A stretch of 33,809 nt of DNA from an uncultured Alphaproteobacteria bacterium (GTDB taxonomy: Bacteria > Pseudomonadota > Alphaproteobacteria > UBA7985 > CAJQQZ01), in assembly GCA_905480575.1 (NCBI GenBank), contig CAJQQZ010000083.1, positions 1 through 33,809 of the forward strand. The letters are read 5' to 3'. The position numbers and the translations under genes were made by a program. Positions 1 to 8,970 of the stretch are shown here, piece after piece (the stretch's first letter is position 1; each line of letters begins with the position of its first letter). A model generated the notes under the pieces. The model made no database searches, was not told the DNA's origin, and was given only the letters and a program-made list of their open reading frames with translations.

Positions 1-3
1 AAC

Positions 4-141
4 ATCGTGGTTTCCTTTGTTTGATGTTTTTGGTTTGCACCTACATCAAAACCGGAAACGGCTGGCTCCTTCAAGAGCCGAACGTAGTCCTTCCAGCTAG
101 CTGGAAGGACTACTATGTCAGATTAAGTCGGAACTAATTCA
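4..141 (-). repeat. Left copy of 138-bp terminal inverted repeat (probable IS end)
   Basis: Bases 4-141 are the reverse complement of 33672-33809 with a single mismatch (position 9). The copy contains a perfect 30-bp palindrome at 84-113 centred on AGCTAGCT, and a smaller hairpin with arms GGCTC (64-68) and GAGCC (75-79). Read outward (minus strand) it ends with AAAGGAAACCACG followed by an ATG at 5-3, as if a gene of the element starts at the very edge of the window. The shared sequence begins with TG on its genomic side (TGAATTAG...). I infer the end of an insertion sequence, with the palindrome in the leader of its first gene; the family is not assigned. An assembly break at a repeat is the simplest reason both contig ends stop here. 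Confidence 0.85.
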
Positions 142-196
142 GCTAAAGCCAAACTGGCGATACTCCAATCTATAGATCCGTACAGAGTGACAACCG

Positions 197-1660
197 TTAG
201 ATTGGATCGCAAGAGAAGCCAGTAGCTTCTTTGAAGTTTCTAATGGCCTTTAGTTTGCTTTCGAACATCGACCAATTGTCATCTTCATGGATTGGTCGCC
301 ATAAGTCTTCGATTTCCTCATAAAGGAGGGAGCAAGGGCGTTCTCTTTTGAAATAGTCATGCTCTAAGCGTTCTGGCTTGATTGCCTGTCTGGCAAGTAG
401 TTCAGTACGCAGCCCCTCAAAACCAATGTTTTCATAAAGATGGCTTTGTGGGCTCTTTTTCGCACGGGCTTCGCTTTCACCACCACAGAACCAATCAAAG
501 AAAAAGAGATCATATTCGGCTTGGCTTTCATGAAGAAACTTGAACAAAGTCACCATGAAGGCCTGATCCGCTTCCATAGCTGAAGTCTCTAGGCCCAACC
601 TTTGGAAGGTTTTGTCACGAAAAGAGCGCTGAAAACTAGGGCCATAAGAAGCGAGCGCTTCACTTAAGAGTTCTGTGTCGTCAAGTATTCGGGTGAAAGC
701 ACCACCCAGCATTTCTAGGTTCCAGGCACAAGCCTGAGGTTGGCGCCCAAAGGCATAGAGGCCATTCTGGTCAAAATATGCGGCGGTGAACCCTGGTTCA
801 TAGGTTGGAAGGAAGCGATAGGGGCCGTAGTCAAAACTTTCCCCGTTTATGTTCATGTTGTCGGTGTTCAGAACTCCATGCACGAAGCCAGCCGCAAACC
901 ACGATCCCACGACTTGACCTGTATTCTCAGCCACTTTTTTCAGGAAGGCTGGAACTTTGACTTTCAATTCAGTGTTGGCTGGGTCAGCACTCAAAATTTC
1001 CGGCATGTAGTGCCGGATAGCGTGATCAAGCAGCTCTTCCATTTTGTCGAGTTCATTGAGATAGGCATGGCGTTGGAATGAGCCAAATCGAATGTGGCTG
1101 TGTCCCAAGCGAACAAGAACCGATGACCGAGTAGGAGAGGGCTCATCTCCTCTTTGGAGGGCCTCTCCGGTTTCGATCAAAGAGAAGCTTTTTGATGTGT
1201 AGACACCCAAGGCTTCAAGGAGTTCAGTTGCCAGAACCTCCCTAACACCACCCTTCAAGGTCAGTCGACCGTCGCCCTGGCGCGAATAAGGTGTTTGGCC
1301 GCTGCCTTTTGTGGCGAGGTCCAGCAGGCGCCCGTCTTCCGACGATTCGAGTTGTGCGAACAAGAAGCCACGACCATCACCCAGTTCGGGGTTGTAGCTC
1401 TGGAACTGATGGCCATGATAGCGAAGGGCGACTGGTTGGGGGAAGTTGTCTGGAAGGGGAGTGAATTTCCCAAAGTGTTCAACCCATTTTTCATCACTTA
1501 GGCCATCTAACCCCAGCTTTTGTGCCCAGCGCTGATTTCGATAGATCAGACGATGTTTTGGAAAGGCCGGAGCATTTACTGGGTCGAAAAAGCCGTCACC
1601 TAAAGAGAGGTGAGACTGTTTTGGTCTGTAGTTGGGTGTGAAATCTGTCATGGACTGCAT
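197..1660 (-). CDS. selO: Protein adenylyltransferase SelO (YdiU/UPF0061 family)
   Basis: The 487-residue product matches the SelO/YdiU pseudokinase-fold family (usual length about 480), which transfers AMP from ATP to Ser/Thr/Tyr of target proteins and is linked to redox stress. Family motifs are all visible: YHGHQF at 81-86, GDGRGF near 94-99, KGSGQTPYSR at 118-127, GVREVL at 138-143, HGVLNTDNMN at 261-270 and DYGP at 277-280, the last two holding the metal and catalytic Asp/Asn residues. A single Cys sits near the C-terminus (FSCDPI); many relatives carry a C-terminal Cys or Sec motif there. Start is either Met1 or Met4; neither has a clear ribosome-binding site. The gene stands alone, divergent from a lipoprotein gene. 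Confidence 0.93.
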   Translation of the reverse strand: MQSMTDFTPNYRPKQSHLSLGDGFFDPVNAPAFPKHRLIYRNQRWAQKLGLDGLSDEKWVEHFGKFTPLPDNFPQPVALRYHGHQFQSYNPELGDGRGFLFAQLESSEDGRLLDLATKGSGQTPYSRQGDGRLTLKGGVREVLATELLEALGVYTSKSFSLIETGEALQRGDEPSPTRSSVLVRLGHSHIRFGSFQRHAYLNELDKMEELLDHAIRHYMPEILSADPANTELKVKVPAFLKKVAENTGQVVGSWFAAGFVHGVLNTDNMNINGESFDYGPYRFLPTYEPGFTAAYFDQNGLYAFGRQPQACAWNLEMLGGAFTRILDDTELLSEALASYGPSFQRSFRDKTFQRLGLETSAMEADQAFMVTLFKFLHESQAEYDLFFFDWFCGGESEARAKKSPQSHLYENIGFEGLRTELLARQAIKPERLEHDYFKRERPCSLLYEEIEDLWRPIHEDDNWSMFESKLKAIRNFKEATGFSCDPI

Positions 1661-1761
1661 AAAATGGGGGTGGAACTGAACCGAGAGTAGAGATAGACTC
1701 GACTTTAGTAGCAGTTTTTGTTATTTTAACACCATTCTATTTATTTGTTTGATCTAGCTTG

Positions 1762-2139
1762 ATGCGGAAATATTTTTTCCCACTCCTTCTTATTGCTTCG
1801 ACAGCAGTTGTTTCGGCTTGCACCCAAGATGGGTTTGATTGCCGTGAAGCAACTGCTTGCGCTTTGCTGCGGGACAAAGTTGATGGTGTGAATTATGCTC
1901 TTGAAGATACCGTCCAGGCGACAGCCATTTATGGCAGCGATACGGGACAACAGTTCGAAAACTGGTCAAATGAACTGGATGTACCATCCCGCAAGGACGT
2001 TACAAGCAAGGCACAATCCACGTGGTTGGCGGTGAAGCGCGAAGTTCCCGCAGCCAAGCAAGAAGTTTCGCGTTGGCGGTTTGATCCCGCTGCCGTCCCT
2101 CAAAGCTGGGAAAAGTTTAAGTTTCTCTATTTGCCTTGA
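1762..2139 (+). CDS. Small putative lipoprotein of unknown function
   Basis: A 125-residue protein with a type II signal peptide: MRKYFF, a hydrophobic stretch, then the lipobox VSAC, so the mature protein should start at that Cys and be anchored in a membrane. I chose ATG 1762 over the TTG just before it because it gives the usual positively charged N-terminus. The mature part has further Cys residues (DCREATAC) and a Trp-rich C-terminal half, but I recognise no domain. It converges on the L,D-transpeptidase lipoprotein gene 25 bp away, so it may be another envelope protein; that is only positional. Confidence 0.7.
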   Translation: MRKYFFPLLLIASTAVVSACTQDGFDCREATACALLRDKVDGVNYALEDTVQATAIYGSDTGQQFENWSNELDVPSRKDVTSKAQSTWLAVKREVPAAKQEVSRWRFDPAAVPQSWEKFKFLYLP

Positions 2140-2164
2140 TCAAGGCTCTCCTAGGCGGCGACCT

Positions 2165-3520
2165 TTAAAGCCCCATCTTCTTTTGAAGCCAGCGGTCATG
2201 ACCGTATGAATCCTTTGCAAATCTCAACTGACCCGCGCCATCGACCCAAGCCGTCAAATACATCAACGAAACCGGAACCGGTGTATCTAGCTTTTTGAAC
2301 GAAGACTTGCGTTGCTTCATGGCTTTCTTGATTTCTGCATCACTCATAGGGTTGGATTGCCCTAGCATTACCCAAGAGGCCAGAGCCGGTGCGTTTTGCA
2401 CCCGCACACAACCGGAGCTGTCGTAGCGCGTGTTCTTATTGAACTGGTTGCGACCGATCGTGTCGTGTAAATAGATGCCTTGTCCGTTCGTCAGAGAGAA
2501 ACGAACGCCGCCTAGAGGGTTGCCTTTGCCGGGTGGTTTGCGGAATTGGTAATCCTTGAAGTTTGCTTTTGACCAATCGACCTTACTGGCGTCAATCGAT
2601 TTCCCATTTTTGTAGACCTTAAAGCCTTTGCTGCTTGCGTAGTTCGCGTCTTTCTTGAGGCGGGGAAGGTAATCCTTTTCCATGATGGTTTCTGGAACCG
2701 ACCAGTCAGGACTGAATTTCAGATTAACGATCTGGTCTTCTAACGCTGGTGTCTTGCGACTGCTGCGTCCTACCACGACGTTCATGGACAGTTGCACACG
2801 ATCATCGTGGAAAGCTTCAAGTTCCTGTCCGGCAATGTTAACCCGAATTCTTCTGCCATTGACTTGCTCATGGCGCCAGCGTTGGCGTTCCATGTTGATC
2901 AGGATCTTCTTGCGTTGCTTTTCGGAGATAGAACCATAGGATCCGCCTAATGCTAGCTTTAGCTCTTGGTATGTTTTGCCGATAGGGGTAAGGGCGGCAA
3001 GCCAGCCTCCAAAGTTACCAGCATTCAATCCGCTGCTTAAGAGCTCGCCTCCGTCAACAGAGTTGCGAGGGTTGAAACGACCGTGGCGAACATCCCGCAC
3101 GTAGGCGAGCATTGCCTTGGTCAATTTCAGTTCGGCATCGGCGATTAAGCTTGGTTCTTTTGTGTCAGGCAGGCCATAGGAAATAGCCAGGTATTGCGCT
3201 GAACTTAGGCCTTCACGATCAGCGGACTGCAGTGCGGAGAAAGCCGCTTGTGCTCGTTTAGTCCAACCGCGCCGTCCTCGCCAAACGAAACTGTTCCCGC
3301 GCGCCGCGTAAAAGGCTTTGATGGCTTGCATGTCACTACTTGTAAAGCCATCGGGCCGACCTAGTTCGCCTGAGAGATAACCGGACAAATAGCCATCTTT
3401 GTCTTCTTGACCAACTTCGGCAGAACCACAGCCGGTGGAAACGCCACTAACCTCGCAAGACGTAAGAAAGGCGGAAAACGTGAACAAGAGAGCGAGAGTG
3501 AGAAATTTTTGAGGTAACAT
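2165..3520 (-). CDS. L,D-transpeptidase lipoprotein (YkuD domain, LdtD/YcbB-like)
   Basis: A 451-residue protein with signal peptide and lipobox LTSC near residue 22, so probably a membrane-anchored periplasmic enzyme. The YkuD catalytic core is clear: H352 in LHDTIG and the nucleophile C371 in SSGCVRV, spaced as in L,D-transpeptidases that make 3-3 cross-links in peptidoglycan. The N-terminal part resembles the scaffold region of LdtD/YcbB (QSADREGLS, YVRDVRHGR, ERQRWR). The peptidoglycan-binding domain usually placed between scaffold and core seems missing: LKLALGGSYG runs almost directly into EKQRKKILINMERQRW. An amidase or anchoring role is less likely given the intact H/C pair. It stands alone with its own upstream gap. 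Confidence 0.9.
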   Translation of the reverse strand: MLPQKFLTLALLFTFSAFLTSCEVSGVSTGCGSAEVGQEDKDGYLSGYLSGELGRPDGFTSSDMQAIKAFYAARGNSFVWRGRRGWTKRAQAAFSALQSADREGLSSAQYLAISYGLPDTKEPSLIADAELKLTKAMLAYVRDVRHGRFNPRNSVDGGELLSSGLNAGNFGGWLAALTPIGKTYQELKLALGGSYGSISEKQRKKILINMERQRWRHEQVNGRRIRVNIAGQELEAFHDDRVQLSMNVVVGRSSRKTPALEDQIVNLKFSPDWSVPETIMEKDYLPRLKKDANYASSKGFKVYKNGKSIDASKVDWSKANFKDYQFRKPPGKGNPLGGVRFSLTNGQGIYLHDTIGRNQFNKNTRYDSSGCVRVQNAPALASWVMLGQSNPMSDAEIKKAMKQRKSSFKKLDTPVPVSLMYLTAWVDGAGQLRFAKDSYGHDRWLQKKMGL

Positions 3521-3712
3521 AACCAGTTTCTAACGTGGAATGCGATTTGCAAATTGCAGTATGACGTCGGGTTTTTCCAATTTGCGAGGTGTTTACATCA
3601 AATTTGATGGAATTACTCTTTAGTTTCTTCTTCAGTCCCGATAAGCAGCCTTTTATTCAGTGTCGTGTCTTCGACGCAACAACTCATTAGCTTTGAAATG
3701 GAGCGATCACCT

Positions 3713-4318
3713 ATGTTTTACCAACCAGAGAAAGAACCACACGGATTGCCGCATAGTCCGTTGAAGGCCTGCGTTGCTCCAAGACCTATTGGGTGGATCG
3801 CGAGTGTCAATAAAGACGGGCAGGCTAACCTTGCTCCTTATTCTTTCTTCCAAATGCTGAATGACCGTCCGCCAGTCGTGATGTTTTCGTCAATTGGCGA
3901 CAAGGATTCAATCAGTAATTGCCGCGCAACAGGTGAGTTTGTTTACAACATTGTGCCAAAGTCACTGACTGACCAAATGAACGCCAGCTCCATCAACGCT
4001 CCGTCCGGTGTTGACGAGTTCGAATTCGCAGGCCTGACGAAAGTAAAGTGTGAATTGATTGGTGTGCCAAGAGTGAAAGAATCACCGATAGCTTTCGAGT
4101 GTAAGGTTCATCAGATCATTGATGTGTCGAGCAATCATGAAGGCATGCCGGTCACTGCAGTCATCGGTCTGGTGGTTGGTGTGCACATTGATGATGCAGT
4201 AATCACCAACGGCATCGTCGACACAAACCTGATCCAGCCATTGTCACGACTGGGATACATGGAATACGCGGCGGTCGAGGAAGTCTTCTCCCTCAACCGG
4301 CCGGTTTGGGAAGATTGA
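3713..4318 (+). CDS. Flavin reductase-like FMN-binding split-barrel protein
   Basis: A 201-residue protein of the flavin reductase-like (FMN-binding split barrel, DIM6/NTAB) family. Typical signatures are APRPIGWIAS at about 22-31, NLAPYSFF at 39-46 and PPVVMFSS at 53-60. Members bind FMN and reduce flavin or small substrates with NAD(P)H; the exact substrate cannot be read from sequence. The frame stays open upstream to a GTG at 3665, but ATG 3713 has GGAG nine bases before it, so I take that start. It ends one base before the stop of the convergent ppiC gene. Confidence 0.85.
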   Translation: MFYQPEKEPHGLPHSPLKACVAPRPIGWIASVNKDGQANLAPYSFFQMLNDRPPVVMFSSIGDKDSISNCRATGEFVYNIVPKSLTDQMNASSINAPSGVDEFEFAGLTKVKCELIGVPRVKESPIAFECKVHQIIDVSSNHEGMPVTAVIGLVVGVHIDDAVITNGIVDTNLIQPLSRLGYMEYAAVEEVFSLNRPVWED

Positions 4319-4319
4319 T

Positions 4320-4640
4320 TTAGCTAGTGCGCTTGATCAAGTGGTAACCGAATGAAGTTTCAACAACGTCACTGACGTCGCCAACATTCATTGAGAATGC
4401 GGCTTGTTCAAATTCGGGAACCATCTGGCCTTTGCCGAAAACACCAAGTGCGCCGCCGTCTTTGCCCGAAGGACAGTCTGAGTTGGCACGTGCCAAAGCT
4501 TCGAACTCGATGCCGTCGTCCATCATTTGCTTGTAGCCCTGGATTTCTTTCAGGGCATCGTCTTTGCTGCGTGTTGCAGTAGAGCGAGAAGAACCTGCGT
4601 ACATGAGGAGGATGTGGGAAGCGCCAACGCTATCGGCCAT
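4320..4640 (-). CDS. ppiC: Parvulin-type peptidyl-prolyl cis-trans isomerase
   Basis: A 106-residue stand-alone parvulin domain, close in length to E. coli PpiC (93). Landmarks are ASHILL near the N-terminus, CPSGKDGGALGVFGKGQMVPEF in the middle and the terminal FGYHLIKRTS; these match the PpiC/parvulin core, including the His pair and the substrate-pocket Met/Phe. There is no signal peptide, so it should act in the cytoplasm, catalysing proline isomerisation during folding. It lies 47 bp downstream of hisN on the same strand and may be cotranscribed with it. No strong ribosome-binding site is seen before the ATG. Confidence 0.9.
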   Translation of the reverse strand: MADSVGASHILLMYAGSSRSTATRSKDDALKEIQGYKQMMDDGIEFEALARANSDCPSGKDGGALGVFGKGQMVPEFEQAAFSMNVGDVSDVVETSFGYHLIKRTS

Positions 4641-4687
4641 AATTCTATCTTTCTATGAGAGTAAGTTAAGTTTCCGGCTGCCTAACA

Positions 4688-5461
4688 TTATCCCGCCAGG
4701 ACTTTCAAGGCTGATTCGTGCAATTGACGCGTTGCTGCGGCCACAACACGGCCATCTGATCGTAAATGGAGGGGCTGGCCGTCCCAATCTGAGATAATGC
4801 CGCCGGCTTGTTCGATAACAGGGATAAGCGCCATGTAATCATAAGGTTGGAGGTCGGCCTCCACCACAAGGTCGACGTGACCGGAAGCCAATAGGCCGTA
4901 ACTGAAGCAATCTCCACCGAAACGACGACGTTTACAGGCGGAACTTAGGCGATCAAAGGCTTCTAGATCTTCCTCGTCGAACATGTCTATCGAAGTGCTG
5001 ACCAGCTGGATATCTTCTAGGTTTCGCGCTTCGGATGTCCGACAGGGCTTTCCATTGAAGAGGCTGGCGTCGCCGACAGAAGCCGACCAGGTGTCGCCTA
5101 GGGCAGGCATGGCAATGACACCGGCGACTGGCAGGCCCTTGTGTTGCAAGCCAATCAGCGTACCAAAGGTGGGCATGCCGAGGATAAAAGCCTGTGTTCC
5201 ATCAATCGGATCGATTACCCAAACATAATCACGATCGATACCCATTTGGCCGTGTTCTTCACCATAGATACCGTGGTCTGGAAAGCGTGTTTCAATCTCT
5301 GCTCGGATGAGACGCTCGATTTCTTTGTCAGCAATGGTAACGGGCGTATTGTTCATGGCCGCTTTGTCTTCGACCTCAAGGGCGGTGCGAAAAGTGCGCC
5401 CTACGACGGGGTTGGCCAGTGTAGCCAGTTCTTCAGCGAAATCTTGATAGACTTTGTACAT
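4688..5461 (-). CDS. hisN: Histidinol-phosphatase, inositol monophosphatase family
   Basis: A 257-residue member of the inositol monophosphatase fold. Metal-binding motifs are GEEHG at about 67-71, DPIDGT at 84-89 and the C-terminal Asp near 208 in LQPYDYMAL. The form VIDPIDGTQAFILGMPTFGTLI and the PYDYMAL variant are characteristic of the HisN branch, which removes phosphate from histidinol phosphate in the eighth step of histidine synthesis; inositol or other sugar phosphates remain possible. ATG 5461 is preferred to the TTG just upstream because AGGAG lies six bases before it. It is divergent from yaaA and followed by ppiC. Confidence 0.85.
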   Translation of the reverse strand: MYKVYQDFAEELATLANPVVGRTFRTALEVEDKAAMNNTPVTIADKEIERLIRAEIETRFPDHGIYGEEHGQMGIDRDYVWVIDPIDGTQAFILGMPTFGTLIGLQHKGLPVAGVIAMPALGDTWSASVGDASLFNGKPCRTSEARNLEDIQLVSTSIDMFDEEDLEAFDRLSSACKRRRFGGDCFSYGLLASGHVDLVVEADLQPYDYMALIPVIEQAGGIISDWDGQPLHLRSDGRVVAAATRQLHESALKVLAG

Positions 5462-5576
5462 CAACAGCTCCTTTAGTCGCTGGCTTTACTAACAGATAAA
5501 TGTACGCTCAGGCATAGAAATTGAGTGAGGGTTGCTTTAAGAAAGAATCCGATATGACTTTCTTGGAGCTAATGCG

Positions 5577-6359
5577 ATGCTAGCGGTTGTTTCACCGGCA
5601 AAATCTTTGAATTTTGAAATGGAATTTTCAGGGCCTGCGAAAATCGAACCAAGGTTTTTGAAAGAGACCGCTGAGTTGTCAAAAGTAGCGGCCAAACTTA
5701 GCCGTAAGAAACTGCAGCAGTTGATGTCGATCAGCGAAAATCTGGCGGACTTGAACTTTCAACGTTTTCAGCATTTTGTGGCTGACGAGACGCCTGATAC
5801 GGCTCGCGAGGCAATCTTTGCCTTCCGTGGCGATACTTATATCGGCTTTGATGCTGATACGGCTGATGAGGCTTCGCTTGCCTTTGCGCAAGATCACCTG
5901 CGTATTCTGTCAGGGCTTTATGGCTTGCTTCGTCCACTTGATCAGATCCAACCCTACCGTTTGGAGATGGGCACAAAGCTGAAGTTCAAGAAAAACAACA
6001 ATCTCTACGATTTTTGGGGAATGAAACTTGCTGAAGCGATCAACGAAGATACGAAGGCGCACAACGATCGGACGTTAGTTAACTTGGCTTCGAACGAATA
6101 TTTCTCAGCCGTTAAAGTGAAAGCCCTAGAAGGACCAGTTGTAACGCCTCAGTTCAAAGAGATCAAAGATGGCGTTGCCAAAATGATTGGTTTTACAGCC
6201 AAGCGAGCGAGAGGCATGATGGCGCGTTACATTGCCGACAACCAGATCAACGATCCGGAAGCGCTGAAAAACTTCACCGTTGCTGGTTATGAATACCGTG
6301 AAGATCTTTCTAACGCGAAAGATTGGGTCTTCACAAGAGAAGCGGTGCCGGTATCATGA
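5577..6359 (+). CDS. yaaA: Peroxide stress protein YaaA (DUF328)
   Basis: A 260-residue protein beginning MLAVVSPAKSLNFE, the family signature, with further conserved blocks LMSISENLADLN, AIFAFRGDTYIGFDA, HLRILSGLYGLLRPLDQIQPYRLEMG and NLASNEYFSAV. YaaA is a cytoplasmic DNA-binding protein that limits iron-driven damage during hydrogen peroxide stress. The ATG has GGAG eight bases upstream. Its stop overlaps the next start by four bases (ATGA), so it is the head gene of a run of five close-packed genes. An oxidative-stress theme for the run is plausible but not shown by the other members. Confidence 0.95.
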   Translation: MLAVVSPAKSLNFEMEFSGPAKIEPRFLKETAELSKVAAKLSRKKLQQLMSISENLADLNFQRFQHFVADETPDTAREAIFAFRGDTYIGFDADTADEASLAFAQDHLRILSGLYGLLRPLDQIQPYRLEMGTKLKFKKNNNLYDFWGMKLAEAINEDTKAHNDRTLVNLASNEYFSAVKVKALEGPVVTPQFKEIKDGVAKMIGFTAKRARGMMARYIADNQINDPEALKNFTVAGYEYREDLSNAKDWVFTREAVPVS

Positions 6360-7195
6360 AGCGCGGCATTGATCATCTCGTCCTTTGCGTCCACGATTTG
6401 GATGCAGCCAGGGCTTTCTATGAGCGTCTAGGCTTCACAACTACACCAACAGGGCATCATGATTGGGGAACGTCCAACTTCTTGGTTCAATTCGACGGCG
6501 CGTTCCTTGAAGTTTTGACGGTAACACGGCCAGAATTGTTGAAACCCCATGCAGAAGGCTTTTTCTCTTTTGGGCAACATAACGCCGACTTCCTTGCCAA
6601 ACGGGAAGGGCTGTCCATGTTGGTCTTTGAAGGGTTTGATTCGCGAGCAGACCAAAAAGAATTCGCCGAGAAAGGTATTGGTGCCTACCAGCCGTTTGAC
6701 TTTACTCGTCAGGCAAAGCAACCGGACGGGTCGTCGGTTGAAGTCTCCTTCTCGTTGGCCTTCGCAACAGATCTCAGCATGCCTGAGTTGGCCTTCTTTA
6801 CCTGCCATCAAGGCGCACCTGAGTATTTTTGGAAACCCGATTATCAGCAGCACGCGAACAGCGCTCTTCAAGTTGGGGATTGTATGGTCACGAGTGACAG
6901 CCCCAAAACACAACGAACCTTCTTCGAGAAGTTGTTAGGAGCAGACAATTGCAAGGAAAATAGTCGGGGCTATGCGCTCGCTCTCACAAGAGGCGGAATG
7001 GTCATTGAGCAAGGAGATCGGCTATCTACTTACTCTGGACCAGGCTTTAGCTCGTTTTCTATTATGGTTTCGGACTTAGCAGAAACACAAACCGTATTGA
7101 GCGCCAACGAAATTCCCTACAAAATGATCGACCATGCATTGCAGATCAGCGCTAATGATGCATTTGGTGTCTCGATCTTTTTTGAACAGTCATAA
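6356..7195 (+). CDS. Glyoxalase-like VOC family protein
   Basis: A 279-residue protein beginning KRGIDHLVLCVHDLDAARAFYERLGF, a clear vicinal-oxygen-chelate (glyoxalase/bleomycin resistance) first strand-helix unit with a His ligand at HLVL. A second, weaker repeat lies in the C-terminal third (DSPKTQRTFFEKLLG). The length and layout fit the Glyoxalase_3 type of two-module VOC proteins; substrate unknown. I start it at ATG 6356, which overlaps the yaaA stop as ATGA, rather than at the longer in-frame start at 6323. Twelve bases separate it from the next gene, so coupled translation within one operon is likely. Confidence 0.8.
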   Translation: MKRGIDHLVLCVHDLDAARAFYERLGFTTTPTGHHDWGTSNFLVQFDGAFLEVLTVTRPELLKPHAEGFFSFGQHNADFLAKREGLSMLVFEGFDSRADQKEFAEKGIGAYQPFDFTRQAKQPDGSSVEVSFSLAFATDLSMPELAFFTCHQGAPEYFWKPDYQQHANSALQVGDCMVTSDSPKTQRTFFEKLLGADNCKENSRGYALALTRGGMVIEQGDRLSTYSGPGFSSFSIMVSDLAETQTVLSANEIPYKMIDHALQISANDAFGVSIFFEQS

Positions 7196-7207
7196 AAGGA
7201 GCCTGTA

Positions 7208-7804
7208 GTGGCCTACCAGATCGACTATTTTTACTCTGTTCTTTCTCCGTTTACCTATTTGGCTGATAACCGCCTTGATGTGATAGCAGCCAAGTATGGC
7301 GCGACTGTTGTTCATAAGCCGCTGGATATTTTCAAAATGTTTAGTGAAACTGGCGGTACGCCTCCACCCAAAAGACACCCTTCACGTCAGGCCTATAGAA
7401 AAGCGGATCTCGTGCGTGTGGCTCGGCGCGCAAAGCTGCATCTCAATGTTGATCCGGCGCATTGGCCGACTAATCCGCTTCCAGCTTCCAAATTCTTAAT
7501 CGCCGCTCAGGAAGCTGGATATCCTATGGGGCCGCTCAGCTTTTCTGTCATTCGGGCGGTTTGGTCAGAGGAGAAAGATATTGCGGAAGAAGCGACACTT
7601 CGGGAAATAGCAGAAGAAAATGATGTTCCGTTTGACGGAGTTTGGAAGGCAGCTCAATCGAAGGATCAAGTTTTCGAAGACAACACTGCCGAAGCCATCC
7701 GCAGAGGCGTTTTTGGGGCGCCCTCCTATGTTCTTCGCGATGAAGTCTTTTGGGGGCATGATCGTTTGGATCATCTCGAAGACGCGCTCTATGATCTGAA
7801 ATAA
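7208..7804 (+). CDS. 2-hydroxychromene-2-carboxylate isomerase-like protein (DsbA/kappa-GST fold)
   Basis: A 198-residue thioredoxin-fold protein of the HCCA isomerase / kappa glutathione S-transferase family. The active-site region YFYSVLSPFTYLA near residues 7-19 places Ser13 before Pro14 where these enzymes have their catalytic Ser, and the cis-Pro block GVFGAPSYVL with EVFWGHDRLD near the C-terminus is typical. Known members use glutathione to isomerise naphthalene-degradation intermediates, but many are uncharacterised relatives. It starts with GTG at 7208, supported by AGGAG six bases upstream. It sits in the yaaA run, two bases before the aminotransferase-fold gene. Confidence 0.88.
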   Translation: MAYQIDYFYSVLSPFTYLADNRLDVIAAKYGATVVHKPLDIFKMFSETGGTPPPKRHPSRQAYRKADLVRVARRAKLHLNVDPAHWPTNPLPASKFLIAAQEAGYPMGPLSFSVIRAVWSEEKDIAEEATLREIAEENDVPFDGVWKAAQSKDQVFEDNTAEAIRRGVFGAPSYVLRDEVFWGHDRLDHLEDALYDLK

Positions 7805-7806
7805 AA

Positions 7807-8946
7807 ATGCTGACCTGTCAAAAACATCTCTTCGATATCCCGGAGGACGTCACCTATTTGAATTGCGCCTATATGGGGCCATTGCCTCGTGTGGCAGCTG
7901 AGGCAGGACAAAGAGGGATCAAGGTCAAACAAGAACCTTGGAAGCTATCCACTGACGACTTTTTTCCCGAGGTTAAACGGTCTAAGGAACTTTTCGCCGT
8001 TATCATTGGTGCTAACGCACAAGATATTTCCATCGCGCCCTCAGCCTCTTACGGAATTGCCACGGCTGCAAAGAACCTCACGATAAAACCAGGTCAATCA
8101 ATTGTCGTCTTGGACGAGCAGTTTCCGTCAAACGTCTATTCGTGGCGTCGTAAAGCTGCAGAAAATGGCGCGACGATCAAGTTTGCCAAGAGGCGCGAAG
8201 ATTATGATTGGGCAGCTTCGATCATTGAGCAAATCGACGAGAATACTGCGCTGGTTGCCACCGGTAACGTACACTGGACAGACGGTTCTGTAATCGATCT
8301 GGTGAAAGTGTCAGCGGCTTGCAAAGCAGTCGGAGCTGCTCTCGTCATTGATGGCACTCAGTCTATTGGTGTTCAGCCGCTAGATGTCAAAGCAATCCGA
8401 CCGGATTTTGTCGCTGTCGGTGTCTACAAATGGATGCTTGGTCCTTACTCCTATGCTTATCTCTATTCCGCGCCTTGGCAGCAAAAAGGTGTGCCGTTGG
8501 AGGAGAACTGGATCACACGCAAAGGGTCAGGAAATTTCGCAGGTCTCGTCGATTATGTTGATGACTATGGCCCAGGGGCCGAACGCTACGACCAGGGAGA
8601 GCGTTCAAACTTTATCCTAACGCCAATGACAGTGGCGTCATTGGAGCTCTTCCAGAAATGGACAGTTCCTGCCGTCGCAGAATATATTGAAAAGCTGACA
8701 GATAAGGCTGCGGCAGCCGCAGGTGATCTCGGGTTGTCTGTTGCACCTAAATCGGCCCGTTCACCACACATGTTAGGCATCCGATTAGCTGGACAGGACC
8801 CTCAGGCGGTCGCCGCAAAGATGGCCGAAGCCAAAGTGATGGTGTCTGTGCGAGGAACAGCGGTTCGGCTTGCACCACATGTTTTTAACGATGAAAGTGA
8901 CATAGATCGCTTTTTCAATGTCTTAGAAGGTTGTATCAGAAGCTAA
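7807..8946 (+). CDS. Class V aminotransferase-fold PLP-dependent enzyme
   Basis: A 379-residue fold-type I PLP enzyme of the aminotransferase class V group (cysteine desulfurase, isopenicillin epimerase and kynureninase relatives). Visible landmarks are VIDGTQSIGVQPLD with the cofactor Asp182, and YKWMLGPYSYAYLY with the Schiff-base Lys208; the N-terminal FDIPEDVTYLNCAYMGPLP is typical of the substrate entrance. There is no obvious cysteine-desulfurase active-site loop Cys, so sulfur transfer from cysteine is not supported; the reaction is unknown. It begins two bases after the preceding stop and is 24 bases from the DUF2339 gene, in the same operon. Confidence 0.85.
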   Translation: MLTCQKHLFDIPEDVTYLNCAYMGPLPRVAAEAGQRGIKVKQEPWKLSTDDFFPEVKRSKELFAVIIGANAQDISIAPSASYGIATAAKNLTIKPGQSIVVLDEQFPSNVYSWRRKAAENGATIKFAKRREDYDWAASIIEQIDENTALVATGNVHWTDGSVIDLVKVSAACKAVGAALVIDGTQSIGVQPLDVKAIRPDFVAVGVYKWMLGPYSYAYLYSAPWQQKGVPLEENWITRKGSGNFAGLVDYVDDYGPGAERYDQGERSNFILTPMTVASLELFQKWTVPAVAEYIEKLTDKAAAAAGDLGLSVAPKSARSPHMLGIRLAGQDPQAVAAKMAEAKVMVSVRGTAVRLAPHVFNDESDIDRFFNVLEGCIRS

Positions 8947-8970
8947 CTGTGCAGCTCAAAGGATAAAGAA

